The position numbers and the translations under genes are program-made. Positions 12,701 through 24,781 of a DNA stretch of 64,000 bases are shown here, piece after piece. Positions within the stretch are counted from its first letter, which is position 1. The number at the start of each line of letters is the position of its first letter. The DNA comes from Juglans regia (Eukaryota > Streptophyta > Magnoliopsida > Fagales > Juglandaceae): assembly GCF_001411555.2 (NCBI RefSeq), contig NC_049914.1, forward strand, positions 15,268,798-15,332,797, given 5' to 3'. Below the pieces are notes generated by a model that made no database searches, had not been told where the DNA came from, and saw nothing but the letters and a program-made list of their open reading frames with translations.

Positions 12701-14164
12701 GTGGTCCTCGAAGGTCTTAGCATAGTAAAGGGTACGTAAGAGCACAGGATAGAAGGAGAGTGTTCTAATTGAAGCATACTTCTATTTCTAGTTTAAGGTT
12801 GTTATGCATTAGATAGAGAATAACGCTAAGGTTATGTGTATGCATATAAGTTACCATCTGACACGCATATGAATGGACTGCGTGATATGAAAGTAATATG
12901 GAGTCCAGGTAAGTATTGCGTTCATACTCTTCTAGAGCTTTCTAAAATATACGAAAATGAAAACGAAACGTTTTTCCTTTACGATGCCTTATGAAAAGAT
13001 GTGTTATGAAAACATGCTAAGTGTTCAAACATATAAGTATGTATGGCCCTCATTGGCCACCCAAAAGTATTAATCGTACACATGTGAATGGATGACTATA
13101 CGCGGTATCTATTGTATGTATTTTCTAAGGAAAGAAGAGAAATGTCGAGGCATGTGCCCCGAGCTTTAAACTGATGCTTTAACTGACGCGAAGAAAGTGT
13201 TTTAAAATGTCCCTATGAATTGACGTTTTATGGATGCCGTGAAAGGTGATGCTTTATGGATGCCATGAAAGATGATATTTAAACCCATGCTTTTAAATAA
13301 CGTTTTCCATGAATGAACTGTTAAATGAAAAGGACTGAATGAAAGAAAAGGATTGAATGAAAGGACTGAACTAAAAGAATGGACTCAACGTTTAATGTAT
13401 GAAAATACGTAACGGCCATATGAATGAATGGAAATGGTACCAATGAATGGGCAGTTTGCAATGCCGGGTAAGTAGTACTAGTAGTGCACCCAGTGCTGCC
13501 CCCCATGAAAGGGATTCCCAACCCAGTGGCCACAGGTGGAGGTCCAGGTCCAAGTCCAAAGGAAGACTCCTAACCCCAACACACGGGGCGTAACAGTGTG
13601 TACCGGTCAATGAAAGTGATAAGAAAGAAAGTATGAATGTATGAATGCATGAATGCACGCACTCTTGAATAAATGAAGGCACTGACGGGAAAAACGTTTA
13701 CGAAAAGAAAGCCTATTTCAAAAGAAAAACTCCGTCCAGTGACGTTTTTAAAAGAATGCACATATGCATGTACGTATAGTATGTATTGAATGATGAATGC
13801 ACGAATAAAAACCTATGTTATTGTATTTTAACTGTATGAAGTAATGCTTACGAGTCATTGACTCACTTTAGTTTTTATGCATGTCCCTCCCCCCATAGGA
13901 ACTGAATGGTGAGGATGGACACGATCCATGGGAAAGAGCACGGAAGTCTAGGCATGAGTTTTAATTGTACAAGAAACATTTTTATTGTAATATTAATGTT
14001 TTCCACTGTAAACCTCTTTTATTATCAAAGCACATTTTATTTTATAAACATAGAATCTTGCACCCTGGGTATGGAAGTAAAAAGTTTTAAATCGAATGGT
14101 GATTTCCGTTGTCCTTTCTGGAAATCATTTTATAAAAAGTCCCATCACAAGGACGGTCGTTACA
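9796..14164 (+). mobile_element. Giant LTR of Gypsy family A, copy A3 (4,369 bp, 5' LTR)
   Basis: The unit starts TGTAACACCTCACTCC at 9796 and ends GGACGGTCGTTACA at 14164, followed three bases later by a primer-binding site, so it is read as a 5' LTR on the plus strand. It is the reverse complement of A2 along nearly its whole length, with fewer tandem repeat units (about 11.5-11.75 kb). The 5' side cuts an integrase remnant. The GC-rich segment 10.4-11.25 kb contains proline-rich open frames on both strands; these mirror A2 but are not conserved as protein and are not called as genes. Confidence 0.85.
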
Positions 14165-14167
14165 TAG

Positions 14168-14179
14168 TGGTATCAGAGC
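14168..14179 (+). promoter_or_regulatory. Primer-binding site (tRNA-iMet) of the A3 element
   Basis: TGGTATCAGAGC, complementary to the 3' end of plant initiator tRNA-Met, sits three bases after the LTR end ...GTTACA. This fixes the LTR identity and orientation for family A. The site primes minus-strand DNA synthesis in retrotransposon replication. Confidence 0.9.
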
Positions 14180-14760
14180 AAAGCCTAGGTTATGCTAGAC
14201 TCTATAGCATTATTTTCAAAATAAAAGAGAGAAAACCTTTTTCCAATGAGAGAAAACTTTTTTTTCATGAAAGAAAACTTTTGAAAAGAGAACTGCAAGT
14301 GAAGGAAGAACCTAGACTGACATCTTCCCAATGCATGTCTCATCCTGCAGTAAGTACAAGAAAGTATTTTTATTCTAATGCTATGATATTTTCAAAGTAT
14401 GACCTAATTAATGCATGCATGTCAGACTGGCAACTAGAATGAGATAGTAATGCTAAGTGCATAGAATGTAAAATGTATCAGAGACTAAATGTAGTTAGAG
14501 GATAAGCAATGAACGATGGAACGTAGGACATGTAGCAATAGTTACTTGCTAATTAAGGAACGGACTAGAAATGCTAGAAAGACTACAATAGTTAAGAAAC
14601 TTATGAATGACTACGAGCTAAGCTAGGACCAAAACGGAAAACGAGACGGCAACTTTAAGCCTTGATGGCAAGAATATTATTAAGGAAGGTACGAGCGCTA
14701 CGTGATGGATGGGCTCAAGTACTTCGAACTGACATTAAGCATGCCGATGATGGAGCGACA
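14180..14760 (+). pseudogene. Leader and truncated gag start of the A3 element
   Basis: After the primer-binding site comes an untranslated leader rich in GAGAAAACTTTT repeats. A frame opening at ATG 14664 (MARILLRKVRALRDGWAQ...) resembles the basic N-terminus of plant Gypsy Gag. It is cut after about 30 codons, near 14760, where the sequence becomes antisense RNase H of another element. The gag call rests on a short, weakly conserved stretch. Confidence 0.45.
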
Positions 14761-14771
14761 AGACGTGAGGA

Positions 14772-15997
14772 CAACTCACGACAAAGTGTGCCGCCAAGTC
14801 TTCAAGATAAACACTATCGCTGTCAATTCCATGTCGTGAGTGGGGTAGTTCTTCTCGTGGTCCTTCAACTATTTGGACGCGTAAGCTACCACCTTACCTT
14901 CCTGCATTAGGATGCAACCTAGACCATACTTTGGTGCGTCTCTAAATACATACCACAAATGGCTTGTGAGGCTCGAGTAAAGCTAAAATAAGGCTCGTAT
15001 TTAGTCTCCTTTTCAATTCCTTCAAACTTCATTCACACTTGTCAGTCGTGAATTTAACAATTTTCTTGGTTAACGTTGTGAGAGGACTCGACACCCTAGA
15101 GAATCCTTCCACAAACCTCCAATAGTAACCGGTCAAGCCCAAGAAACTCCTAACCTCTTGAACAGAGGTTCATCACTGTCATTCTAGCACCGCATTGATC
15201 TTACTTGGGTCGATCACGACTCCATTCTAGGATATCAAGTGACTGGGCTTCCTCTAGCCAAAACTAGCACTTGTTGAGTTTGGCAAATAACTGATGGTTC
15301 TTGAGTGTTCCCAACACTAATCTCAATTGATCCTCAGCACATATGGAATACACTAGAATGTTGTCTATGAATACTACACAACCAAGTTAAAAAAACGGTT
15401 GAAACACTCTAGTTATATGTCGATAAAAGTTGATGGGGGCATTAGCTTGCCCGAACTACTTATTGTAAACTCATAATGACCATACCTAGTACTAAAAGGT
15501 TGTCTTTGGTATGTTGCCTTCTTTAATCCTCAATTGGTGATAGCCCAACCTACAATCAATCTTCAAGAATATTATAGCACATTTTAGCTTGTCAAACAAG
15601 TTGTCTATTTCTTGGCAACGAGTATTTATTCTTTATGTTCACCTTATTTAGTTCCTGATAGTCGTGCACATCCTATGGGTTTTATATCTTTTTTCATGAA
15701 TAGTATTGGTGCTCCCCAAGGTGGCTTGATAAATCCTTTCGTCAACAACTCTTGTAGTTGGCTTTTTAAATCGTTTAACTCCGTTAAGGCCATCCTGTAA
15801 GGCACCTTGTGTAACAGAACTACTCTTGATTCCATCTCAATTGAAAACTCAATCTCTCTAGAAAAGGGTAACCTAGTAGTTCTCTAAAGAAATCCGGGAA
15901 TTCCTTAACCACCACTGAAATGCTCTCGATTTCTTTAGGTTCCTTCTCATTAAGCACTAAGTGCACTAAGTAGGTCTCAGCCTTATTTTCCAAATCC
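14772..15997 (-). pseudogene. Gypsy reverse transcriptase-RNase H remnant (element F)
   Basis: Read on the minus strand from 15997. First comes the linker before RT (VVKEFPDFFRELLG), then RT N-terminus PYRMALTELNDLKSQLQELL (15.80-15.73 kb) and WGAPILFMKKD. The catalytic stretch VFIDNILVYS at 15374-15345 has the usual FIDD altered to FIDN. HQLFAKLNKC follows at 15296-15267, then VVIDPSKINAVLE, FLGLTGYYWRFV and RNase H YGLGCILMQEGKVVAYASK ...THDMELTAIVF. Stops and frameshifts occur throughout, so it is dead. RT follows gag directly with no zinc knuckle or protease between, which implies an internal deletion. It ends at the junction with the A3 leader near 14760-14772. Confidence 0.85.
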
Positions 15998-16115
15998 TTC
16001 TACTTCTACTACCTCAATATAAGAGGAAAGTATCGATTGTCAAACTCTCTCTTAAATCTCTCCCACAAGATCCTGTCCATGGCTCCAAGCTCTATGGTAG
16101 GCAACTGCCTCTTGG
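15998..16115 (-). pseudogene. Gypsy gag fragment 3 (element F)
   Basis: The minus-strand reading KRQLPTIELGAMDRILWERF KREFDNRYFP matches the Gag core (W..F...F...YFP). It continues in sense from 20667-20504 once solo LTR B1 is removed. It is fused to the RT linker at its 3' side. Confidence 0.7.
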
Positions 16116-19100
16116 TGTGACGCCCCCAAATTTCGCTTGGGATCGAACGGACATTTGAAGTGTCGAGACATGCAACACAAGGTTACCTGCCCTCGTTCAT
16201 GACATATAAGATGCAATATTCCTAACATGCATCTAGCATTATGCAATATTCGCAGCGGATAATTTTTTTTCTTTAGCAATACTATGCACCAAACTGAAAT
16301 ATCCCAAATACTTAAAACATACTTCATACATAATGACGTACTAAACAACTGAGATCACAACACTAGTCCAAAATGGTTGTGATCAAAAGAATGTTGGAGA
16401 TTGAACTCCACAAATACAAGTAGTAACCTGAGGTAACTACTGTACTACCATCTACGTCGCACCATCGCTCAGTCGATCGGTTCCAGTTGGTCAATTCCAG
16501 TTTCTCCTTCAGATCCTATAACAAAATCTACCATTCAGGGGAAATGGTAGTTGGGACTACCATAGTGAGATTTGATTACAAATCTCAGCAAGTTAACAGG
16601 AAACTTCCACACAGGTTAATGATGCATGCATGGCAGTAAAAGCATGAATGCATAATCAAATCATAAGTAATCATAGCATAACGTGACATACAACATAACA
16701 TAACTAGCATAACTTAAACTGAAACTGAAGCTTAGCATGAACGTGACTTGAAACATAACATGGACTTGAAACATAGCATGAACGTGAACTTGAAACATAG
16801 CATGAACGTGAACTTGAAACATAATTTGAACATGAACTTGAAACATAACATGAACCTGAGCATGACATAACATAAATGTGAACTTGGAACATAACGTAAA
16901 CGTAAACGTGAACATAACATAACATGAACTTGCAACATATTCTTGTCTCATGGGATTACCATGATTGCGTGAACGTAAACTTGAACATAATATAACGTGA
17001 AACATGACTTGAACGTCAAATGCATGAACTTGGAATCTTATTCAATAGACTTAATCATTAAAGTGACCATATGGGTGCGACACAGGTCCCCTTGAGCCAT
17101 GTGTCCCTGCCGATTACAGCATCACATCACAGGTTTCTATACCAGTTGTGAGTGAGTTAAAACGTACTCCACAGTTGTTGTGGCCCCACGTATTCTACGT
17201 GTCACAATTGCTGTGTCTCACGTAGTATATGCTCCACAGTTGTTGTGGCCTCATGACTTATTTGTTTGTGCCACATTTGCTGTGGACACACGTAAGATAA
17301 TGTGTGGCACCATCGGCGTTAGTGTTTGGCGCGCTCCGGTGACCAGCTAATAGGCCCCATTCGCAACCTATTGACTGTACTTTGTCAACCAAGGGAATTT
17401 CACACCTATTTAGACACTCCAGCGTGAACAAATGAGTTCCACTCGGATATTACCCCATCCTAGCGCTTAAGGTCGTGATTGACATGAATAACTTAACTGG
17501 CATACATGACATTTCGTAACGTGACGTAACATGAACGTGACATAAAAGACAGAAGTCCTGACGTAGCATAACGTGACATGAACTAAGACGACAGACATGA
17601 CATACTTCGAGACATAAATGTAACAGAGAACATTTCAGGACATGGCATATATGTAACATGCAATATTTCGTAACATGGCATACATATAACAAACAACATT
17701 TCTTAACATGGCGTAAGATGTGACAATGAATATTACGTGATATGAAATACATGTAACAGATGGTATAGTTAACATGACATACTTGCAATGTATAGCAATA
17801 CGTGACAGAATATCTTGTGTAACAGATGAATAATTCATGACAGAATAAATTATGTGTAATAGATAAATATGTAATGACTTGGCATGGCACATATGATAAC
17901 ATGCATACATACACTTTAGTTCCCTTACTTATCACTCATACACATTAAACTGATAGTAAGTTAAAAGATAACTTACCTCAGTCTTCACGATTCTAGACAA
18001 AACTTAAGTGCGATCATGAGAAACTGAAAGTAGTGATTTCTAAAAATTAGAATTTAATCACTAACAATAAGGAATATGGAGAAATATCAAATTAGAATAA
18101 AATTACCATTTTACCCTCTACATGTGGAAAAATGACCATTTTACCCCTAACTTAAGGATTTTGCATCCTAACTAAAAAAATCATCAAAATTTACATACCT
18201 TATGTAAATTTTGTCCTAAGCTCAAATATCAATTCAGAAAAATTTAAAACTAAACACAACCATTAAAACTCTATAGGACCGAAACTTACAAAGGCTATTT
18301 CCTTTGATTTTTGTTGTAGTTCTTTCAAATCTCAAAACTCATGATTAAACCAAAATTTTTCTTCTACTATACTCATAACATATTCCTAAGGATAATCATG
18401 TTTTGAATCATGAACAAAAGTCATCAAAATCACTAAAACCGTACTTGAACGTTTTTGTTTTTCTTCTAAGTTCAAAACTGAATTTTATTTCTAACTTGTT
18501 TTGATCAACCTCTTGATCCATGACTTATAAAGAAATGATCTTCAAACCAAACCATCACATGGTTTAAAAAGGTGTCCTAAAACATATCCAAGCTTCAAAC
18601 TCAAGATCACATGGTTAAACATCACCCAAAACATAAATTTAGCCAAGAACATCATCACTTTGGCCTAACCAAATATCTCAATGCATAAAATTTCATATCT
18701 TCCAAACTAATATCAAATATTTTCAAAATAACATTCTAACATGTATATAAAAGGCTTAGGATCTTCCAATAAAAATATCAAAGCCATTGGAATAAGATTA
18801 AACCATAAAAGATTTAAACTTTCTCAAAACAGAAACTGTTTTTCCTCTTCCAGTTTCTAAGTTTCTAGACCTAAGCAAATATTTCATCAAAACTTTTAAT
18901 CATGCAACAAATCCTCAACCAATAATCATATGCACATGTTAACAGTACTCCATAAAAATTTCGGACCAAGATCTATTCATTAGCTTGGTCAAAAACTCCA
19001 AAATATAACACACTCTCCAGTTTATCCCCCAGAATGATCTTTCTGGGTTCTAAACAACTTTTTACCAATCAAATGATCTCCAAATGGAACGAATAAGATA

Positions 19101-20508
19101 TCCACGTAAACTAGACTCCAAAAACAACAACTTTCATGAAGGAAAATTTGCGAGAAAACACTTACAAAAGCTTTGAAACGGGAGTTCAAAAGAGGTACAA
19201 AAAACTGTCCGAGAGTGGCTTTTGTGTTCTATGAAGGAAAAGTGTAAAGGAGAGTTGCTTTTCGTGGGAAGTGGACTGGAGAGCCTCTTACACAAGTTAT
19301 GGAAAGTGATAGGACTGAAGGAAAGGTTGAGTGTTGGCCTTTCCTTCTCATAAAAATCAGTCCAAGATCTTTTCTCAAGGTGGAGTGTAAGAGTGAAAGA
19401 GTGAGGTGGCCCTTTAGCTTTGTATTTCAAGAACCTTCTAGACCCTTCTTTGCAAAGATCTGGACAGCCAAGTGGAGGTACAAAACTTAGCCATAAAGCA
19501 ATGCTAATGTGGTCAATTTCGTGGGCCTTAAAGGGCCTAAACCGAATGGGCCTAAATTTTGGGGTTTAAAGAGGGTTTGGGTTGCTATCAAGCCCAAATC
19601 CAATATCACTTGGTCCAATCAATTTTTCAAGGTTAACAAGGTTGGATAATGATGTTCTAACACAAATTTGAAGGATTAATAGTATGTGAAAGTGATTTAA
19701 TCAAGTGATTAAACACAATACTAGAAATCGGATTAGAAAATGTTTAGAGGCCAACTTTAGAGTTTTGGGGAAACCGTTTAGGGTTCCGATTTCAACAATG
19801 TTTTTGGGCTTTCAATTGGATTCCCACCATTTAGGGTTTCAATAGGATTGAAATGCTCTTTGGTCTGGCACAATTTGGTTGATCAGATGAAATAAAGTTT
19901 TTCTTAAGTGGCATGATTTCACAGCTTGATTCCTTCAAATCCATCAAACGCTCCTCATGATGCCAAGTGTCTAATATTATTCACTAAGTGTGGCTAAGAT
20001 CTTGCCAAGTGTCCAAAAAAAATTTCTCTAATCTAATTTGGACATTCCACACTGTGATTTTGAAACACTGCAATTAGTGCGCTTACCGAGGTTACTATTC
20101 ACTCCAAAAAAGTGAATCATAAACTTGGCACTAAAAATTTCTAAATATTCATATTAACCTACAGTAAAAATATTTTACCAAAATTCAACCTCGAAGTGCC
20201 CCTAAAAATAATTTCATAGTTTCCAACAGACATTTTGTCCGGAATTATGAAAATAGGCTATTGGGCCATAAAATCCTAAATAATCCACTGAGTCTAATGG
20301 CGCAGACCATAATACGTTTTGACACTTCTAACCACCTCAAATAAATAAAACTCATATTTCTAGCATCATAGTGAGTGATAACACAGACTATGTTGACAGA
20401 CTAAAACCTATGTGATTAGTCGATTCATAAAATCTTATTGAGTTTAACGAGATTCCTAAAGTCAATAGAAATTCCACCAATAAATTTCTAGCGGGCTGTT
20501 ACACTTGG
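16111..20508 (-). mobile_element. Solo LTR of family B, copy B1, with CTTGG target duplication
   Basis: The LTR proper is 16116-20503 (4,388 bp). On the minus strand it starts TGTAACAGCCCGC and ends GGGGGCGTCACA. CTTGG flanks it on both sides (16111-16115 and 20504-20508), a perfect 5-bp duplication, so it is a solo LTR left by LTR-LTR recombination. Removing it rejoins a Gypsy gag reading frame. Inside are two adjacent hairpins (about 16530-16590), an array of CACAGTTGTTGTGG-like near-palindromes (17172-17285) and degenerate ATGTTACA/ATGAACTTG repeats (16.68-17.0 and 17.5-17.9 kb). No gene was found; the open frames in those repeats are artefacts. B2 lacks about 2 kb corresponding to 18.01-20.08 kb here. 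Confidence 0.92.
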
Positions 20509-20667
20509 CACCCCCATCACAGTGCCACCTCTCCTTGTAGCAAATAGCTTGCATACAAAACCATCTGACTCTGGATGAACCTACCTACCTCGAAAGTTCT
20601 CTCGATGTTTATTATCCACATCTTCTCCTTCATCGGACCCTCGTTACCAAAAACAACAGAGTGCAAT
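20504..20667 (-). pseudogene. Gypsy gag fragment 2 (element F)
   Basis: The minus-strand reading WIINIERTFEVGRFIQSQMV LYASYLLQGEVALWW is the diagnostic Gag core (W....E..F......Q.V..A...L.GEA..WW). It is bounded by the target duplications of solo LTRs E (right) and B1 (left). The piece continues into 16115-15998 across B1. Confidence 0.85.
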
Positions 20668-23451
20668 TGTAACACTCCGTTCCCGAGAAGACATTTTAGA
20701 ATTTTCGAGGAGCCAGTGTGCTACTACTAAACTTAAATATAAAAGTTTTTCCTTTTTAACAACGCGCCAGATACGAAAGAATTCCATAAAATAACAAACT
20801 TCAATAAATACTGAAAATCCAAAATAAAGTCTGCGGAAGCATTTATAAAAAATACAGAAGTCTCATGTGTTTATCAAAATAATTTATTTAGACTTTAAAC
20901 CATAGAAATAGTCATAGCAAAATCTGTCTAGGCCTCTGCCTCGCCTCCCGGAGTCAAATCCTGTCCTGCAGTCTCAACTTCATAAATGTCATCATCTGGG
21001 GGGTTTAAAAACACAAAAATAATCTAAAATGAGTCGAATACTCAATAAGCAACACATCATATAGTAAACATAATAAACATAAGGTTTCTTGAAAAAACAT
21101 GCACATTCATAAATACATTCATAAATAAGATGAACATGAACATTAACTTATCTTTCACTTATCATAGGCCGTTACCTACTGTTGACCCCCGTGAGTTAGA
21201 GTTAGCGAATCTAAATAGATTTCGATTCCACCAGTGGCCGCGGGTTGTGGAATCCATACATAAGGAGGACAATACTGGGTGCACTACCAGCATGCACAAC
21301 CTGGCAATGCAATATGGCCATAACATAGGTACCGTTTTCATATCATAACATAGGCCGTTATATATTTTATCAAATCATACTTGCATACTTGTCATTTCAT
21401 AGATTTCAAAAGAAATCACATACATACTTGTCACATCGTATCATAGATTTCAAATGAAATCGCATTCTTTCATAACATCGTGATATATGTTTCCCTCACA
21501 TAAATTCATAACCTTTCATAGAAAATTTTATTAAATAATTCTCACATAAAATCATGCATTTCATAAATAATTTTATGAAATAACTCTTACATAAAATCAT
21601 GCATTTAATAAATAATTTTATGAATAATCTCACATAAAATCATGTATGACTTCCCATAATTATTTTAATGCATAAATTATCACATAAGATCATCAATATT
21701 CATAAATTTTCACATAAAATCATGACTGTTTTATAAATCTGTTGATGCATAACTCATTTAATAAAATCATGATTTGTCATAAATAACTTAATGCATAATA
21801 CTTCGTATAAAATCATGGATTTTTCATTATTTTATCATGTCTTGGGTACGTGAAAAAGGCTTCCAATGAAGGGCATACATGAAAAATATTTTTATAAAAG
21901 AAATGCCGTTTACCGTACATACGTGTAAGGGTATGATCATGCTACTTACCTTGCAATGCTAATCCACTATTTTCGGCACGTAATCGGTCGCCTATAAAAA
22001 AATAAGCACATATTTTGCATAAATTTCTAATTAAACAAGTGATTTTATTTAAAAAAAAACCTAAACTACTAAAATAGTCTATATTTTCTAAACCAAAACG
22101 CTTCCTAACACTAAAATATCCTTACCCATTAGTCTTAAATAAGCAAGGATAGTTTTTGGAAAACAACATACTGAACATGGGCATTTTGGGAAAACAAAAT
22201 AGTGGGGCATTTTTGTAATTTAACTAACCTAAAGAAAAAGAATGATTTACGGGTTGCATGGATCCGGTTTGGTTTTACACGTGAAGGGGATGCATGCATT
22301 CGGGTTGGGTGGTGCGATGCTTACCGAGAGAGGAAGAAGGCAGTCGCGACGGTGGTTCTGGTGGCTAAGCACGACGTCAACTCTGACGAGTGGCGGCTAA
22401 GCAACTGAGAGTGAGAGAGAGTTATGAGAGAGGGAGAGTTTACGGGATGAAAGAGAGGGAGAACATGGCTTGAACTTGCAGAGCAAGGGTGGCTGCTTGC
22501 TGTGGCGTCACAGGGCAGTGGAGGCTAGATCTCCGGCTTCGTCTGTTGCTGCCAACAGTGGCGTCGCGGCCCAAAAGTGGCAAAACGTGGTTCTCGGTTT
22601 GAGTGGGGGTGCTCTGTTTCGAGGGCCTAAAACAGGGGAGGATGGCAGCGGCTTGATGGCTTTTCCGAGGGTAGGCCGTGCAGTGATTTTGCTATCTGGA
22701 CAACGAGGTGATTAGGGGGAGGAGCTGCGTCGTGGTTTGCTTGGCTTTGGCAAGGTGGTGCAGTGTTCTGTGTGTGGAGGAAAAACGTGAACCAACTCGA
22801 CAATGAAGTTATTTTCTGGGATTTACAGTGGGAGTCACAGAGAAGGTCTTGGGTGGTCTGCTAGCCGAACTTGGGGGAGGTGGTGGAGCTTGACTTCCCA
22901 GACGTGTGTTGCGGTTTTGAGGGGAGGAGGTTTGTGGAAAGTGCTCTGTGTGCGTGAGTGTATATAGACGTGGGCGGCAGTGGCTATCCCTTTCATGCAA
23001 AGGAGGGCTTAACCTTTTTATAAACCTAGCCAGTTGAGAGCCAAGAGGAAAACCCTAGGATGAGAAACGTGAATGTGGAGGAAACGGATGAAGTCGTGCA
23101 TGCATTATTGATACGTGATTGGAAGACTCTCGGTGGAGGACATTGCGGCTTGCATTTTTGGTGAGTAAAACGTGTATGTGTATATATGTTTGAGAACCTA
23201 AAAGAAAACCCTAGATAAAAAAAATAAAGGAAGAGACGTGCATGTGCATGTGCATGTGGGTGGCTTGTTTGAAATTCAAAGAAGAAGAAAAAATCCGATA
23301 GAAAGGAGTTGTATTATGAAGAGGATTCAAGGGCTTGGACGGAAAATAATAATAAAAAATAATAATAATAATAATACTGATGGAGCCTTAATAAAATTAT
23401 TCAAATTTTATCCTTAAGAAAAAAAATATAGGGTCGGGTCGTTACAGCAAT
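20663..23451 (-). mobile_element. Solo LTR of family E with GCAAT target duplication
   Basis: The LTR is 20668-23446 (2,779 bp), with TG...CA ends (TGTAACACTCCG on the plus strand; TGTAACGACCCGACCC on the minus strand) and perfect GCAAT duplications at 20663-20667 and 23447-23451. The minus orientation is inferred from family A. A and E share a block containing ATGAGTCGAA(T/G)ACTC and, further in, CCACGGGTTG, CTGGGTGCAC and GGTACC in the same order (21.03-21.36 kb against 4.63-5.12 kb). The region 22.2-23.0 kb is GC-richer and has short open frames without recognisable domains. No gene is called. Confidence 0.9.
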
Positions 23452-23802
23452 GCCCCCAAACCTTGCTTGGGATTTGGTAGTGATTGAAGCATTGAAAATG
23501 ACTTGACTCCACATTTTCTCCAAAACCTAACACACGTAATCTAGTAGTGTCCTTCCAAAGAAGCGGGTCATGCGGAAGTTGACACACCTAATGTGGTAAT
23601 GCTCGTCACAAGAAAATATTTCGTCTAACATTTGCATCCATCACATGCATTTGATGATACTCAAACTTCTCCATTTGTTTCCAGTGAGTTGCGATCATCC
23701 GATCTCACCTCTCCTTCTTGGCCCTTTGCCTAAGTTCTCGCATCCTCCTAATCTCGCGGTTGGTAACGCAAACTTACGTGTTGTAGCCCTAGTTCGTGCC
23801 AT
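23452..23802 (-). pseudogene. Gypsy gag N-terminal fragment 1 (element F)
   Basis: The minus strand starts MARTRATTRKFALP at 23802, a basic N-terminus typical of plant Gypsy Gag. It then decays through frameshifts before reaching the solo LTR E insertion. The element's 5' LTR and primer-binding site were not found. The sequence 23803-24050 (AT-rich) shows nothing else that I recognise. Confidence 0.5.
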
Positions 23803-24049
23803 ATCTTATTATCAAGAGCACATTCATAACACAACAAGGAACATCCAACTATGAATCACAATCCAATCAAGTCGAGCACTTTTATTGCTTTGTCAACTAA
23901 TTACAACCGACTTGCAAGTTTCAAATTTCAACTAGACATTCAACCTAGTAAACTATAACTTTCCTAAGATTCAAAAAAATGTGGGTATTTTGCTCGCATC
24001 AAATCCTCTCTTTCCTAGGTAGCCTCCTAGAAATTTGGATTATTCCAAG

Positions 24050-24781
24050 GTACTTTAACCAGAGGTATTTTCCAGTTCCTCAATCCTTGATCCTTCCAAT
24101 CGACAATCTGCACCGGCCATTCCTCATAATATATGTTAGGTCGCAGCTAAATACGACTTGGATCAACCATAACTGAGCTGATCTCCAAGAGGAAACATGG
24201 AGCACATCATGTAATCGTTGAAGTTCCATGGGAAGGTTTAGTCGATAAGCTACCAACCCGATCCTTTCGACAATTTCGTAAGGTCCTACACATCGTGGGC
24301 TTAACTTCCCTTTCTTTCCAAAATGAACCATTCCTTTCATGGGCGGCACTTTAACGTATACTCAATCGCCGACTTTAAACTCGAGACTTCTTCTCGTTCC
24401 ACCGGCGTAACTCTTTTGCCTGTTCTGAACTGCCAACATCCTTTCTTTAATCAACAAGACCTACTTTCTCAATTATTGTAGGAATTCTGGACCAAGTATC
24501 TCGTTTTCTGCAACATCATCCTAGTATAATGGGGATCTACACTTTATCCTCCCATACAATGATTCATATGGTGCCAACTTAATCATTGTTTGGAAACTAT
24601 TATTACTCTATTAGAGGTAAATGGCCTTCACAGTCACCTTTTCGTCTCCAATACACAAGTTGCAAATCTTCTAAAATGTCTATATGGTCCGTTCCATTTG
24701 TCCATCAGTCTACTGATGATAGGCACTACAAGACTTCAAGGTAATGCCCATTTTGCAAACTTTGCTAGAGTCGAGATATAT
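24050..24781 (-). pseudogene. Gypsy integrase core and C-terminal remnant
   Basis: The minus strand shows a broken version of the conserved HPQTDGQ.ER..Q.LED stretch around 24.73-24.65 kb. It is followed by ERMLAVQNRQKSYAGGTRRS and PPMKGMVHFGKKGKLSPRCV GPYEIVERIGLVAYRL (24349-24240), with LHDVLHVS after it. Several stops and frameshifts are present. The upstream side is cut precisely at 24781 by the start of LTR D (TGTAACACCCC). The same 60-bp integrase/LTR-D junction recurs at 39482-39546, so the two loci share an ancestor. Confidence 0.85.

Noticed and set aside
13906..14442. 178-codon open frame across the A3 LTR end and primer-binding site
   Set aside because: It crosses the LTR boundary and PBS, which is non-coding leader in Gypsy elements, and the protein has no recognisable motif.
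16661..17935. Frames encoding Cys/Phe/His-rich repeats, also near 37.4-38.7 kb and 53.7-55.0 kb
   Set aside because: They are translations of degenerate ACATGAAC/CATGTTAC repeats in LTR B and shift frame between copies.
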